Source of the DNA: Gemmatimonadota bacterium
GTDB lineage: Bacteria; Gemmatimonadota; Gemmatimonadetes; Gemmatimonadales; GWC2-71-9
DNA: 6,530 bases
Direction: 5' to 3'
NCBI GenBank assembly: GCA_003220955.1
Contig: QHTW01000119.1
Coordinates: forward strand, 1-6,530
In this document: in pieces, positions 1-6,530 of the stretch
Layout: the number at the start of each line of letters is the position of its first letter
Position numbering within the stretch: the first letter of the stretch is position 1
Program-made: the position numbers and the translations under genes
Notes under the pieces: generated by a model
Database searches by the model: none
What the model saw: only the letters and a program-made list of their open reading frames with translations
Told to the model about the DNA's origin: nothing

Positions 1-1725
1 TGCCTCGACATTCACGAAGCTCGCCGAATCGATCACGCCTACCGAGACGAATACGAAGTTCTTGAAGTAGCCGGGGAACAAGCGCTGCACCGCGAGCAGT
101 GAATGGATACCTAGCCCGCTATATCCGCCGACCAGCAGCACCGCAGTGGGCGCGGCGGGATCGTGCGACTGGGCCGGCGGCGGTGCGACGCCAGCCGGCA
201 GAGCCGTGAGAATCCCATCGAGCCGCCGGAGCTTGTCGTGGACCCTGCGATAGTGCCGGCGAATCAGGAAACAGCCCGCGATCAATCCGCCGGTCAGCGC
301 GAGCGTCACCCATCCCCCTTCTCCGAACTTCTCGTAGACCGTGACGGTGAGGATGAATACGCACAGCGTCAGACCGACCAAATGCACCGAGATATGCTTC
401 CGCCAGTCGGGATGCTTCTTACGCTCCCGCACCCAGAACCGGCACATCGCCAGCTCTGAGAGCGAGAACGTCAGAAAGACGTTGATCGAATACAGCACCA
501 CCAGGTGCGTCACGTTGCCGCCCGTATAGACGAGCGCGAGCAGCGACGCGCCACCGATCAGGAGCACGCCGTACGACATCGTCAGACGATCGGAGAGCTG
601 GCTGAAGCGGTGCGGCATATACGAGTCGACGGCCATGTTCGCCATCACGCGCGGACCGTCGATGAATCCCGTCTGGCCCGCGACGATGAGGAGCAGCGCT
701 TCCGACAGCAGCGCGACAAACACAAACAGGGCGCCGATCCCGGCCCAACCGCCCGCGAACTGATTTGCGAGCACGGCGTTCATCGTGCGGCCGGGAGCCG
801 GCGTCGCATGTACGAGCAAGTAGGCCAGGATAAGCCCACCGGCGGTCACGGCGAGTGAGACGGCCATCAAAGCCATCGTCCGCTTTCCCGTCTGGACTTT
901 CGGCTCACGCATGATCGATAGCCCGTTCGACACGGCTTCGATTCCGGTGTACGTCCCACCACCCAGGGCGTATGCGCGGACGAACACCGCCATCATGCCG
1001 GCAACACCGAGCCCGATGGGAGGCGCCTGGAGGCCCTGCGCGAATCCCTGATGTACCTCGGCGAATACGGCGGGGATATCGCCGAGCCGTCCGATGATCA
1101 CGCCGCCGATGAGGATCGCGTGACTGATCAGGAAAACCATGAAGAGCGGCGCGAGCGCGATCACCGATTCCTTCACGCCCCGAAGATTCAAGAGGATGAG
1201 GAAGCCGATGGCCGCGAGCTCCACGAGCAGCTTGACCGGCAGTACGCCGAGCAGCACAGCGCTCGTCCATCCAGGCGGGAGGAAACTGAAAATCGCGTCG
1301 CCCGCCGCCGCGATTGAAATCGAGATCGTGAGCACGTAGTCGACGACCAGCGCCGACCCCGACACGACGCCGGCCTTCTGCCCCAGGAGCCGCGACGCAA
1401 CGACGTAGCCGCCGCCACCGAGCGGGAACTGCTCGATGATCCGGCTATACGCGTAGGAGATGACGAGCACGGTGAACGCCGTCGCCAACGCCAAGCCAAC
1501 CGCGAGGTAGGTATGTGTGCCGAGGGTTTTGAACGCCTCCTCCGGCCCATACGCGGATGATGACAGACCGTCCGCCCCGAGGCCGACCCACGCGAGCAGC
1601 GCGATGAGGGAGACTTTGTGGAAGACGTTCGGTTGGAGCTCGCGCTTCCTGCCAAGCAGGACGCGCTTCATACGTGCAGTCCACGGCTCCCCGAGATCGG
1701 GGAATCCCGCGGCGGGGGACGACAT
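1..1725 (-). CDS. kimA: KimA-family (APC superfamily) potassium importer, 3' end cut by window start
   Basis: This frame is open for exactly 575 codons from an ATG at 1725-1723 to the window edge and was read directly by reverse translation. It is probably a proton-coupled high-affinity K+ importer of the inner membrane. The hydrophobic part spans residues about 36-488 (around 12 membrane segments), followed by a cytoplasmic tail from about 489 with a nucleotide-binding-like strand (AVLLVGGYSGLG). Compared with Bacillus subtilis KimA as I remember it, the K+/H+-site residues line up: D52 and Y59 (GADGLSSSAYG), T133 and S137 (YVLTISIS), T260 and E263 (YTGIEAVSNG), and Y412 (VLYSINVF). The FPLGGGGYVV motif at 100-109 also matches. 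KimA is 607 residues, so perhaps only a short C-terminal piece is missing, although relatives can be longer. The start is supported by GGAGGAG 7 nt upstream. A c-di-AMP riboswitch directly upstream independently supports a potassium role. A general amino-acid permease of the same superfamily is the main alternative. Confidence 0.85.
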   Translation of the reverse strand, partial: MSSPAAGFPDLGEPWTARMKRVLLGRKRELQPNVFHKVSLIALLAWVGLGADGLSSSAYGPEEAFKTLGTHTYLAVGLALATAFTVLVISYAYSRIIEQFPLGGGGYVVASRLLGQKAGVVSGSALVVDYVLTISISIAAAGDAIFSFLPPGWTSAVLLGVLPVKLLVELAAIGFLILLNLRGVKESVIALAPLFMVFLISHAILIGGVIIGRLGDIPAVFAEVHQGFAQGLQAPPIGLGVAGMMAVFVRAYALGGGTYTGIEAVSNGLSIMREPKVQTGKRTMALMAVSLAVTAGGLILAYLLVHATPAPGRTMNAVLANQFAGGWAGIGALFVFVALLSEALLLIVAGQTGFIDGPRVMANMAVDSYMPHRFSQLSDRLTMSYGVLLIGGASLLALVYTGGNVTHLVVLYSINVFLTFSLSELAMCRFWVRERKKHPDWRKHISVHLVGLTLCVFILTVTVYEKFGEGGWVTLALTGGLIAGCFLIRRHYRRVHDKLRRLDGILTALPAGVAPPPAQSHDPAAPTAVLLVGGYSGLGIHSLLAVQRLFPGYFKNFVFVSVGVIDSASFVNVEA

Positions 1726-1731
1726 CGGTCT

Positions 1732-1738
1732 CTCCTCC
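1732..1738 (-). promoter_or_regulatory. Shine-Dalgarno sequence of the KimA-like gene, partly inside the riboswitch P1 helix
   Basis: The minus strand reads GGAGGAG from 1738 down to 1732, and six bases plus one (1731-1726 with the core end at 1732) separate it from the ATG at 1725. This is a strong ribosome binding site and fixes the start. Its first two G bases (1738, 1737) are also the last bases of the 3' arm of riboswitch helix P1, where they pair with C1860 and C1861. Ligand-stabilised P1 would therefore compete with ribosome binding. Confidence 0.8.
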
Positions 1739-1861
1739 GAAGCCTACGGGGTTAGCTGACGGGCTCGGGCGGAAGAGACTGACTACCCTGCGCCTTACGG
1801 CGCTGCGCCCCAATTACCTGGGTCCCCCGTTCCCGCTTCGGTAGCGGGACTCGGCTTGCGG
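1737..1861 (-). ncRNA. Cyclic-di-AMP riboswitch (ydaO/yuaA class)
   Basis: The minus strand carries the conserved blocks of this class in order: CGGGGGACCCA (1829-1819), a TTGGGG partner (1813-1808), AGGGTAGTC (1789-1781), CCCGAGCCCGTCAGCTAAC (1769-1751) and CCGTAGGC (1749-1742). The helices also fit. P1 pairs CCG-AAGCC (1861-1853, C1858 bulged) with GGCTTCGG (1744-1737). A 7-bp hairpin TCCCGCT/AGCGGGA pairs 1849-1843 with 1837-1831. A 5-bp hairpin GCGCC/GGCGC at 1803-1790 is closed by a GTAA tetraloop. In known members, c-di-AMP binding turns off expression of K+ transport or cell-wall genes. Here the aptamer ends only 11 nt before the KimA-like ATG, so control of translation is likely. The match is to remembered consensus and to the B. 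subtilis ydaO (kimA) leader; a covariance-model score was not run. Confidence 0.93.
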
Positions 1862-1870
1862 CCACTACCT

Positions 1871-1907
1871 AACAAAAGACGCGCCCGGGATGCAAGTCCC
1901 CGGGCGC
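1871..1907 (-). terminator. Rho-independent terminator of kup
   Basis: On the minus strand a perfect 9-bp stem, GCGCCCGGG (1907-1899) with CCCGGGCGC (1889-1881), closes a 9-nt loop and is followed directly by GTCTTTTGTT (1880-1871). It lies 32 nt after the kup stop codon. The U-run is short, but the stem is very GC-rich. On the plus strand the hairpin is followed by a poorer T-run (ATGTTCTTGTT), so the minus orientation is preferred. It sits upstream of the riboswitch aptamer, so it is not a downstream expression platform of that switch. Confidence 0.8.
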
Positions 1908-1939
1908 ATGTTCTTGTTACTGTGCTGCGGTACTCCGTT

Positions 1940-3862
1940 TCAAAGCTCGACGTACGCCCCCACTTCAAATACTTGATTCGGCGGAATCTTGAAGAACGCC
2001 GTCGCCCGAAGCGCGTTGCGCGACATGAAGGCGAACAGCCGCTCGCGCCACATCGCCATCCCCGGCCGGTCCGACGCAATCAGCGTCTCCCGGCCGAGGA
2101 AGAACGTCGTCCCCTCGAGCGGAATATCGAGGTGATTCTGCTTGCAGGCCGCGAGGACCTCATTGATGTCCGGATCCTGCATGAAGCCATACCGCGCCAC
2201 GACGTTGTGAAACCCTTTCCCGCTGCGCTTCACTGTGACGCGCTGCTCGCCACCGACGTGCGGCACGTCTTCGGTGATCACGGTGAGGAAGACGATCTTC
2301 TCGTGCAGCACCTTGTTGTGGGTGAGATTCAGCACCAGCGCCGGGGGTGTCCCATCGGCGCTGCCGTACATGAAGACCGCCGTCCCCGGCACGCGCGTCG
2401 GCGGCTCGGCCGCCAGGTCCGCGAGCAGCAGCTTCAGGGGAACGGTCTTCTCCATCATGCGCTTCGAGAGAATCTCCCGTCCGCGCTTCCAGGTAATCAT
2501 CACGAAATACAGCGCGATCGCGATCAGCAGCGGCACCCAGCCGCCATGCCAGATTTTCAGGGCGTTCGCCACGAGAAACGTCAGATCAACGATCAAGAAT
2601 GACCCGGACACCACCGCGGCTTTTGCAAAACTCCAGCCCCACACCTCCCGGCTCATGACGTAGAACATCACCGTCGTCAGCGCCATCAACGTCGACAATG
2701 CGACGCCGTACGCCCCGGCGAGGTTGCTCGAGGTCTGGAAGTACAGCACGAGTGCGATCGTCAGGACGGCGAGCATCTTGTTGACGGTGGGCACGTAGAT
2801 CTGCCCGATCTCGCGCGACGACGTGTGCTCGATCTCCATGCGCGGGATGTAGCCGAGCTGCACGGCCTGGCGGGTGAGCGAGAACGCGCCGGAGATGACG
2901 GCCTGCGACGCAATGATCGCTGCTGCCGTGGCCAGGGGAATGAGGGGAATCAGCAGCTTCGCCGGGGCCAGAAGATAGAAGGGGTTGGCCGCCGCCTCGG
3001 GATTCGTCAACAACAGGGAGCCCTGGCCGAAATAGTTGAGCAGCAGCGCAGGCAGCGGAATTGTGAACCATGCGAGTTGGATCGCCGTGTGCCCGAAGTG
3101 ACCAAGGTCGGCATACAGCGCTTCGCCGCCGGTCACGACCAGAAAGACCGCCCCCAGTACGAGCAGACCGCGTCCGGGATCCTCCGCAAGGAACCGAATG
3201 GCGTGGGTCGGTAATACCGCACCGACGACAGCGGGATTCTTGAGAATGCCGTTGAGCCCCAGCACGGCGATCGTGGCGAACCAGACAAGCATGACCGGCC
3301 CGAACACCGCGCCCACCCCCGCCGTGCCGCGGCTCTGGAACATGAACAGACCGATCAGGATGGCAAGCGTAATCCAGATGACCCAGTGCTGCAGCTGGGG
3401 TGTCGCGATCTCGAGACCCTCCACCGCGGAGAGCACCGAAATCGCCGGCGTCAGCGCGCCATCGGCGTATAGTAAGGCCGCGCCGAAGATGCCGAGGACG
3501 ATCATCAGACGCCGCGGTGTGAGCCCCCGCGCCAGACGGCTGCCGTTCACCAGCGCCATCAGCGCGAGCACCCCGCCCTCGCCCTTGTTGTCGGCGCGGA
3601 TGATCACCACGTGATACTTCACCGTGACGATGAGCAGCAGCGACCAGAAGATGAGCGACAGCACACCGAGCACGTTGCCCTGGGTGACGGGAATCCCGTG
3701 CTGCCCATGGAATGCCTCCCGCAAGGCGTACAGCGGGCTGGTTCCGATGTCACCGTACACCACGCCGAGCGCCAGCAAGGACAGGCGCGCGAGGTACCGC
3801 CCTCGCGGATGAGCTGGCGTGGCGGTCGGATGGGGATTTTGTGGCGCGACAGGGGCGCTCAT
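1940..3862 (-). CDS. kup: Kup-family low-affinity potassium transporter
   Basis: This complete 640-residue protein is close to E. coli Kup (622). It would import K+ together with protons across the inner membrane. The family signature GVVYGDIGTSPLYALREAF is at 33-51, with D38 and Y45 in the positions of the K+-site Asp and Tyr. KGEGGVLALMAL follows at 93-104, and TPAISVLSAVEGLEI at 138-152 holds the conserved Glu E148. SQAVISGAFSLTRQAVQLGYIPR (319-341), VPTVNKMLAVL (357-367) and NLAGAYGVALS (380-390) are further Kup landmarks. About 12 membrane segments end near residue 457. A soluble cytoplasmic domain follows, with NLTHNKVLHEK (512-522) and the typical end FFKIPPNQVFEVG. The first 20 residues are a Pro-rich extension. 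The ATG overlaps the stop of the MFS gene by 4 nt (ATGA). No good Shine-Dalgarno sequence is visible, so translation is probably coupled. No riboswitch precedes it, unlike its neighbour. Confidence 0.97.
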   Translation of the reverse strand: MSAPVAPQNPHPTATPAHPRGRYLARLSLLALGVVYGDIGTSPLYALREAFHGQHGIPVTQGNVLGVLSLIFWSLLLIVTVKYHVVIIRADNKGEGGVLALMALVNGSRLARGLTPRRLMIVLGIFGAALLYADGALTPAISVLSAVEGLEIATPQLQHWVIWITLAILIGLFMFQSRGTAGVGAVFGPVMLVWFATIAVLGLNGILKNPAVVGAVLPTHAIRFLAEDPGRGLLVLGAVFLVVTGGEALYADLGHFGHTAIQLAWFTIPLPALLLNYFGQGSLLLTNPEAAANPFYLLAPAKLLIPLIPLATAAAIIASQAVISGAFSLTRQAVQLGYIPRMEIEHTSSREIGQIYVPTVNKMLAVLTIALVLYFQTSSNLAGAYGVALSTLMALTTVMFYVMSREVWGWSFAKAAVVSGSFLIVDLTFLVANALKIWHGGWVPLLIAIALYFVMITWKRGREILSKRMMEKTVPLKLLLADLAAEPPTRVPGTAVFMYGSADGTPPALVLNLTHNKVLHEKIVFLTVITEDVPHVGGEQRVTVKRSGKGFHNVVARYGFMQDPDINEVLAACKQNHLDIPLEGTTFFLGRETLIASDRPGMAMWRERLFAFMSRNALRATAFFKIPPNQVFEVGAYVEL

Positions 3863-5034
3863 GGCGGGGGAACCCTATGTGCGCGGGTCCAGAAAGGCCA
3901 GAGGAGCACCAAACCCAAGGAGCCAGCGGCACTTACGAGAAACGCCGTCGCCCCACTGATGCGCTGAAAAACCAGGCCCAGCGCGATTCCGCCAACCAAC
4001 GCCGCCACACCCGTAAGCGCATGATAGACGCCAAACCCACTACCGCGGTGACCTCCCGTCGCCGCTGACACGAGCGCGCGCTCGGGACTTTCTGTCAGAC
4101 CGGCGACCACCCCGAGCGCAAGAAACACGAGCCAGGCCGCGAGCGGAGTGGCCGCCAACGCCATTCCACCAGCAAGGACGACGTAGCTGAGCCAGCCGAT
4201 CCACATGGTCCGCGACGGGCCGATCCGGTCCGACAACGCGCCGCCCACAAACGAGGTCGAAGAGCGGACGACGTGCAACGCCGCCCACAACAGCGGCACG
4301 ACGGCGACCGCGATGCCTAATCGCTGCGCCCGAAGGATCATGAGCGTCTCGGGCATTCGGATCAGGTAGAAAATCGCGATGGCAATCACGGGCGGCGAAG
4401 GGCGGCGGAAGGCGGCGGAGGGTGGCGAACCCTCAGGCCTCAAGTCGTTCGCCGCCCCTCGCCGCCCCTCGGCGCCCCTCGCCGCCCATATCGCCAGTAC
4501 CAGGACCAGGACACCTGGAATGAGGCTCGCGACGATCACTTTTCGCACGTCTGCGCCCGTGGACAGCATCCACCAGGCAATCAGCGGCCCAATCACCGCG
4601 CCCACATGATCGAGTCCCCGCTGCAGCCCGAACGCACGCCCGACCAGCGGGGCCGGGGTCACATCCCCGATCAGCGCGTCTCTCGGCGGGGTGCGCAGGC
4701 CCTTCCCAAGCCGATCGATGACGCGCAGGCCGATGACCTGCCACGCCGCGGCCGTCACCGCGATGATGGGCCGCACGGCAGCCGCGACGAAGTAGCCGAT
4801 CACGATCAGTGGCCCGCGCCGCTCGGGGCGATCGGCGAGCCGACCGGCGATGAGCTTTACAAACGCGGCCGCGGCATCCGCGGCGCCATCCAGCGCGCCG
4901 AGCGCGGCCGCCCCGCCGCCCAGCACGCCGGTGACGAACGCCGGCAGCAGCGGGTACACCATCTCGCTCGCGAAGTCATTGAGAAGGGAGACTGCACCGA
5001 ACAGCTTGACCTGCCTGGGGAGCCGATTACTCAC
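3859..5034 (-). CDS. MFS transporter of unknown substrate
   Basis: This 391-residue membrane protein has two halves of about six membrane segments each, the usual MFS size. The N-terminal half opens with LFGAVSLLNDFASEMVYPLLPAF (11-33). It carries the classic loop 2-3 motif as AGRLADRPERRG (63-74), then RLGKGLRTPPRDALIGD (108-124) and GRAFGLQRGLDHVGAVIGP (132-150). The C-terminal half repeats the loop motif in weaker form as GGALSDRIGPSR (264-275). The central loop (about 184-214) is rich in Ala, Gly, Arg and Pro and is encoded by an inverted repeat, listed separately. The substrate cannot be told from sequence; a drug or metabolite efflux pump is a guess. The start is GTG (5034-5032), overlapping the peptidase stop by 8 nt, and the stop overlaps the kup ATG by 4 nt. 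Both overlaps point to one transcript. A functional link to potassium transport is not shown. Confidence 0.9.
   Translation of the reverse strand: MSNRLPRQVKLFGAVSLLNDFASEMVYPLLPAFVTGVLGGGAAALGALDGAADAAAAFVKLIAGRLADRPERRGPLIVIGYFVAAAVRPIIAVTAAAWQVIGLRVIDRLGKGLRTPPRDALIGDVTPAPLVGRAFGLQRGLDHVGAVIGPLIAWWMLSTGADVRKVIVASLIPGVLVLVLAIWAARGAEGRRGAANDLRPEGSPPSAAFRRPSPPVIAIAIFYLIRMPETLMILRAQRLGIAVAVVPLLWAALHVVRSSTSFVGGALSDRIGPSRTMWIGWLSYVVLAGGMALAATPLAAWLVFLALGVVAGLTESPERALVSAATGGHRGSGFGVYHALTGVAALVGGIALGLVFQRISGATAFLVSAAGSLGLVLLWPFWTRAHRVPPP
4390..4487. repeat. Imperfect inverted repeat of 40-nt arms made of GC-rich 10-bp units, inside the MFS gene
   Basis: The left arm (4390-4429) consists of four decamers like GGGCGGCGAA. 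The right arm (4448-4487) is the reverse complement of the same kind of unit and, on the plus strand from 4451, reads as GCCGCCCCTC repeated with small changes. The arms match at 32 of 40 positions, and most mismatches are A/G changes that still allow G-U pairing on one strand. The 18-nt centre (4430-4447) contains the near-symmetric CCTCAGGCCTCAAG. The whole element is in frame and codes for MFS residues of about 183-215, the hydrophilic loop between the two halves. It may be a palindromic intragenic repeat element or local slippage that the loop tolerates. Confidence 0.75.
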
Positions 5035-6530
5035 CCAGGCCGAGTCCCCAGCGGATCAGCGTGACGGGGAGACCGCCGTACGGCAGGACGGCGTCGTGGA
5101 AAGCGCGCAGCGAGAAGTGGTTGCCTCTCGCCTTCCGAAAATCGTCGCGCAGCCGGAGCAGCTCGCGCCGCCCGACGGCGTAGCAGAGCTGATAGGCGGG
5201 CCAGGCGCAGTAGCGCCGTACTTCCGCCTCCGCATTGCCGCGCTCCACGTGCAGCTCGTTCACCATCTGATCGACCGCCTGCTCGCGGGTCATGCCGCGC
5301 GTATGAAGGCCGACGTCCAGCAGAATGCGCATCGCGCGCCACAGCAGGTGCACGCGCTGGAAGAACAGCTCCTGGTCGGAGGCGTAGAAGCCCTCCTCAC
5401 CCATCATGTCTTCGCAGTACAGCGCCCAGCCTTCGACCGTCAGCGGCGTCCACAGGTTCTTCCTGACGTGTGACGGGAGCTCTTTCGCGATGACGAGCTG
5501 CAGATGATGGCCGGGATAACCCTCATGCAGCGCGGTGGCAGCGAGCTCGTAGCGGCAGTGATCGCGCAGAATGCGCTCCTGCTGCGCCGTGGGCAACCGC
5601 GAGTCGGGGACGGTGACGTAGAACCAGCCGGTCCGGTTGCGACTATAGGCGCCGGGGCTGTCGTAGGCGGCGTATGGAATGACCGGCCGCATGAACGCCG
5701 GTGTGGGAATCACTCCCAACGGCGCGTTCGGAATCGGCGCGAGCTTGCGCTCGGCCACGAAGTCGCGCGCGCGCGCCATCTCTTTGGAGTACGCGTCCAC
5801 CAGCTCGCTCGGACCAGGATGATCGGCGCGGAGCTTGTCGACCAGCTCCGGCCAGGGCTTGCCGTCGAGCCGCGTAGCGAGCCGCACCAGATCCGCCTCG
5901 ATCTCTTCCTTGAGGCGCAGGCCGTAGCGCCACAACTCCGGCGCCGTGTCGCGCAGCGCGTGCTGATAGTGCAGCAGGAAGTTGAATGCCTCTTCGCCGA
6001 TCGCGAACTGCTCCGTCCCCATTTCGAGCCAACGCGCGAGATTCGTATCGAACTTGAGGAGCGCATCCCTCGCCTGCTCCGCCGCCGCCGCGAGCCGGGC
6101 GGCGTGCATCGGGGCCTGCGCGCCGAGCGCGGCGGCCATCTCCTTGATGAGCAAGCGGCCACCTTCGGTCATGCGAACCGCCGTCTCGACAAAGACGCGC
6201 ACCGGTTCCTCGAGCGAGGTCTTGAGATCCTCGAGGAAATTGGGGATGTCTTCCAACCGCCCGATCGCCGCCGCCGCCTTCTCGGCAGGCGTGCGGTCGG
6301 CGGAGAGCAGCAGGTGGTGCAGTCCCCCCAGCAGATGCGAGAGCCAGAACTCCGGATTCTTGGCTTGGGGCTTGAGCTTCTCGAACCGGCGCAGCATGAC
6401 GCGGACCTCGTTGAGCAGCGCCGTGCGGTCGATCTCCTCGTCCAGATCGGCCGCGTTCACCCCTTCGAGTGCCGTGGCGATGGACTTGAGCGCGGCAAGG
6501 TGGGGGGCGAGTGCGGCGGGACTGAAGCGC
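5027..6530 (-). CDS. DUF885-family predicted zinc metallopeptidase, 5' end cut by window edge
   Basis: The frame ends with TAA at 5029-5027 and stays open to the window edge, giving about 501 visible codons. An internal GTG at 6460 is the first possible start inside the window. However, the residues before it (RFSPAALAPHLAALKSIATA) look like normal DUF885 sequence, so the true start lies outside. Numbered from that GTG, the putative active site is HEGYPGHH at 312-319, an HExxPGH variant of a zinc motif. EGWALYCED at 343-351 follows, where E343 could be the third metal ligand. IDRTALLNEVRVMLRRFE near the N-terminus and the ending FHDAVLPYGGLPVTLIRWGLG are also typical. DUF885 proteins are usually 550-600 residues, so up to about 100 residues, including any signal peptide, are missing. 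The family is predicted to hydrolyse peptides, but the substrate is unknown. Location (cytoplasm or periplasm) cannot be judged. It overlaps the MFS gene by 8 nt. Confidence 0.92.
   Translation of the reverse strand, partial: RFSPAALAPHLAALKSIATALEGVNAADLDEEIDRTALLNEVRVMLRRFEKLKPQAKNPEFWLSHLLGGLHHLLLSADRTPAEKAAAAIGRLEDIPNFLEDLKTSLEEPVRVFVETAVRMTEGGRLLIKEMAAALGAQAPMHAARLAAAAEQARDALLKFDTNLARWLEMGTEQFAIGEEAFNFLLHYQHALRDTAPELWRYGLRLKEEIEADLVRLATRLDGKPWPELVDKLRADHPGPSELVDAYSKEMARARDFVAERKLAPIPNAPLGVIPTPAFMRPVIPYAAYDSPGAYSRNRTGWFYVTVPDSRLPTAQQERILRDHCRYELAATALHEGYPGHHLQLVIAKELPSHVRKNLWTPLTVEGWALYCEDMMGEEGFYASDQELFFQRVHLLWRAMRILLDVGLHTRGMTREQAVDQMVNELHVERGNAEAEVRRYCAWPAYQLCYAVGRRELLRLRDDFRKARGNHFSLRAFHDAVLPYGGLPVTLIRWGLGLGE

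Noticed and set aside
1188..1655. Minus-strand 155-codon frame inside the KimA-like gene
   Set aside because: Its Ser/Arg-rich product is a frame shadow; the correct frame starts at 1725 and carries all transporter motifs without interruption to the window edge.
1871..1907. The hairpin as the expression platform of the c-di-AMP riboswitch
   Set aside because: It lies upstream of the aptamer in the direction of transcription, right after the kup stop, so it fits a kup terminator rather than a switch-controlled terminator.
1856..2602. Plus-strand open frame of 248 codons opposite the 3' half of kup
   Set aside because: It is antisense to a clearly conserved Kup coding region, is rich in Arg, His and Glu as expected for a shadow frame in GC-rich DNA, and begins inside the riboswitch and terminator region without a ribosome site.
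4451..4490. Short regularly spaced repeats that could suggest a CRISPR array
   Set aside because: The units are contiguous 10-mers without spacers and lie inside a coding region.
4850..5473. Plus-strand open frame of 207 codons across the MFS/peptidase junction
   Set aside because: It lies antisense to two recognisable genes, has low-complexity Ala/Pro/Ser sequence at its start and shows no known motif.
6458..6460. GTG as the start of the DUF885 gene
   Set aside because: The frame stays open upstream to the window edge, and the upstream residues look like ordinary DUF885 sequence. The gene is better treated as truncated by the window.

Overview
The window is a compact, high-GC bacterial locus in which every supportable gene lies on the minus strand, so transcription runs from position 6530 towards position 1. 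In transcription order it holds a DUF885-family metallopeptidase (5' end cut by the window edge), an MFS transporter, a Kup-family potassium transporter, a rho-independent terminator, a cyclic-di-AMP (ydaO/yuaA-class) riboswitch, and a KimA-family potassium importer whose 3' end is cut by the window start. The codon use, the DUF885 protein and the overall look suggest a Gram-negative, GC-rich environmental bacterium such as Gemmatimonadota or Acidobacteriota. That placement is an inference from gene content only and is weak.

Region 5027-6530: the peptidase carries the motif pair HEGYPGHH and EGWALY expected of a zinc hydrolase. Its stop overlaps the GTG start of the MFS gene by 8 nt. The MFS gene (3859-5034) in turn overlaps the kup start by 4 nt (ATGA). 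These overlaps make the first three genes a likely single transcript with translational coupling. A 98-bp imperfect inverted repeat built from about 10-bp GC-rich units sits inside the MFS gene, where it encodes the central hydrophilic loop.

Region 1726-1939 is the only real intergenic space (214 bp) and it is almost completely explained. It contains a strong hairpin plus a short U-run that ends the kup transcript, then a textbook c-di-AMP riboswitch, then a Shine-Dalgarno sequence and the ATG of the KimA-like gene. The outer helix of the riboswitch pairs with the first two bases of the Shine-Dalgarno sequence, and there is no room for a second terminator. The switch therefore most likely acts on translation.

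Together, the downstream half is a potassium-uptake module: two different K+ importers of the APC superfamily side by side, with only the second under direct c-di-AMP control. High c-di-AMP, which signals enough K+, should shut off the KimA-like importer. No new class of system is evident. The most interesting parts are the riboswitch with its unusual intercistronic placement and the decamer-built inverted repeat inside the MFS gene.
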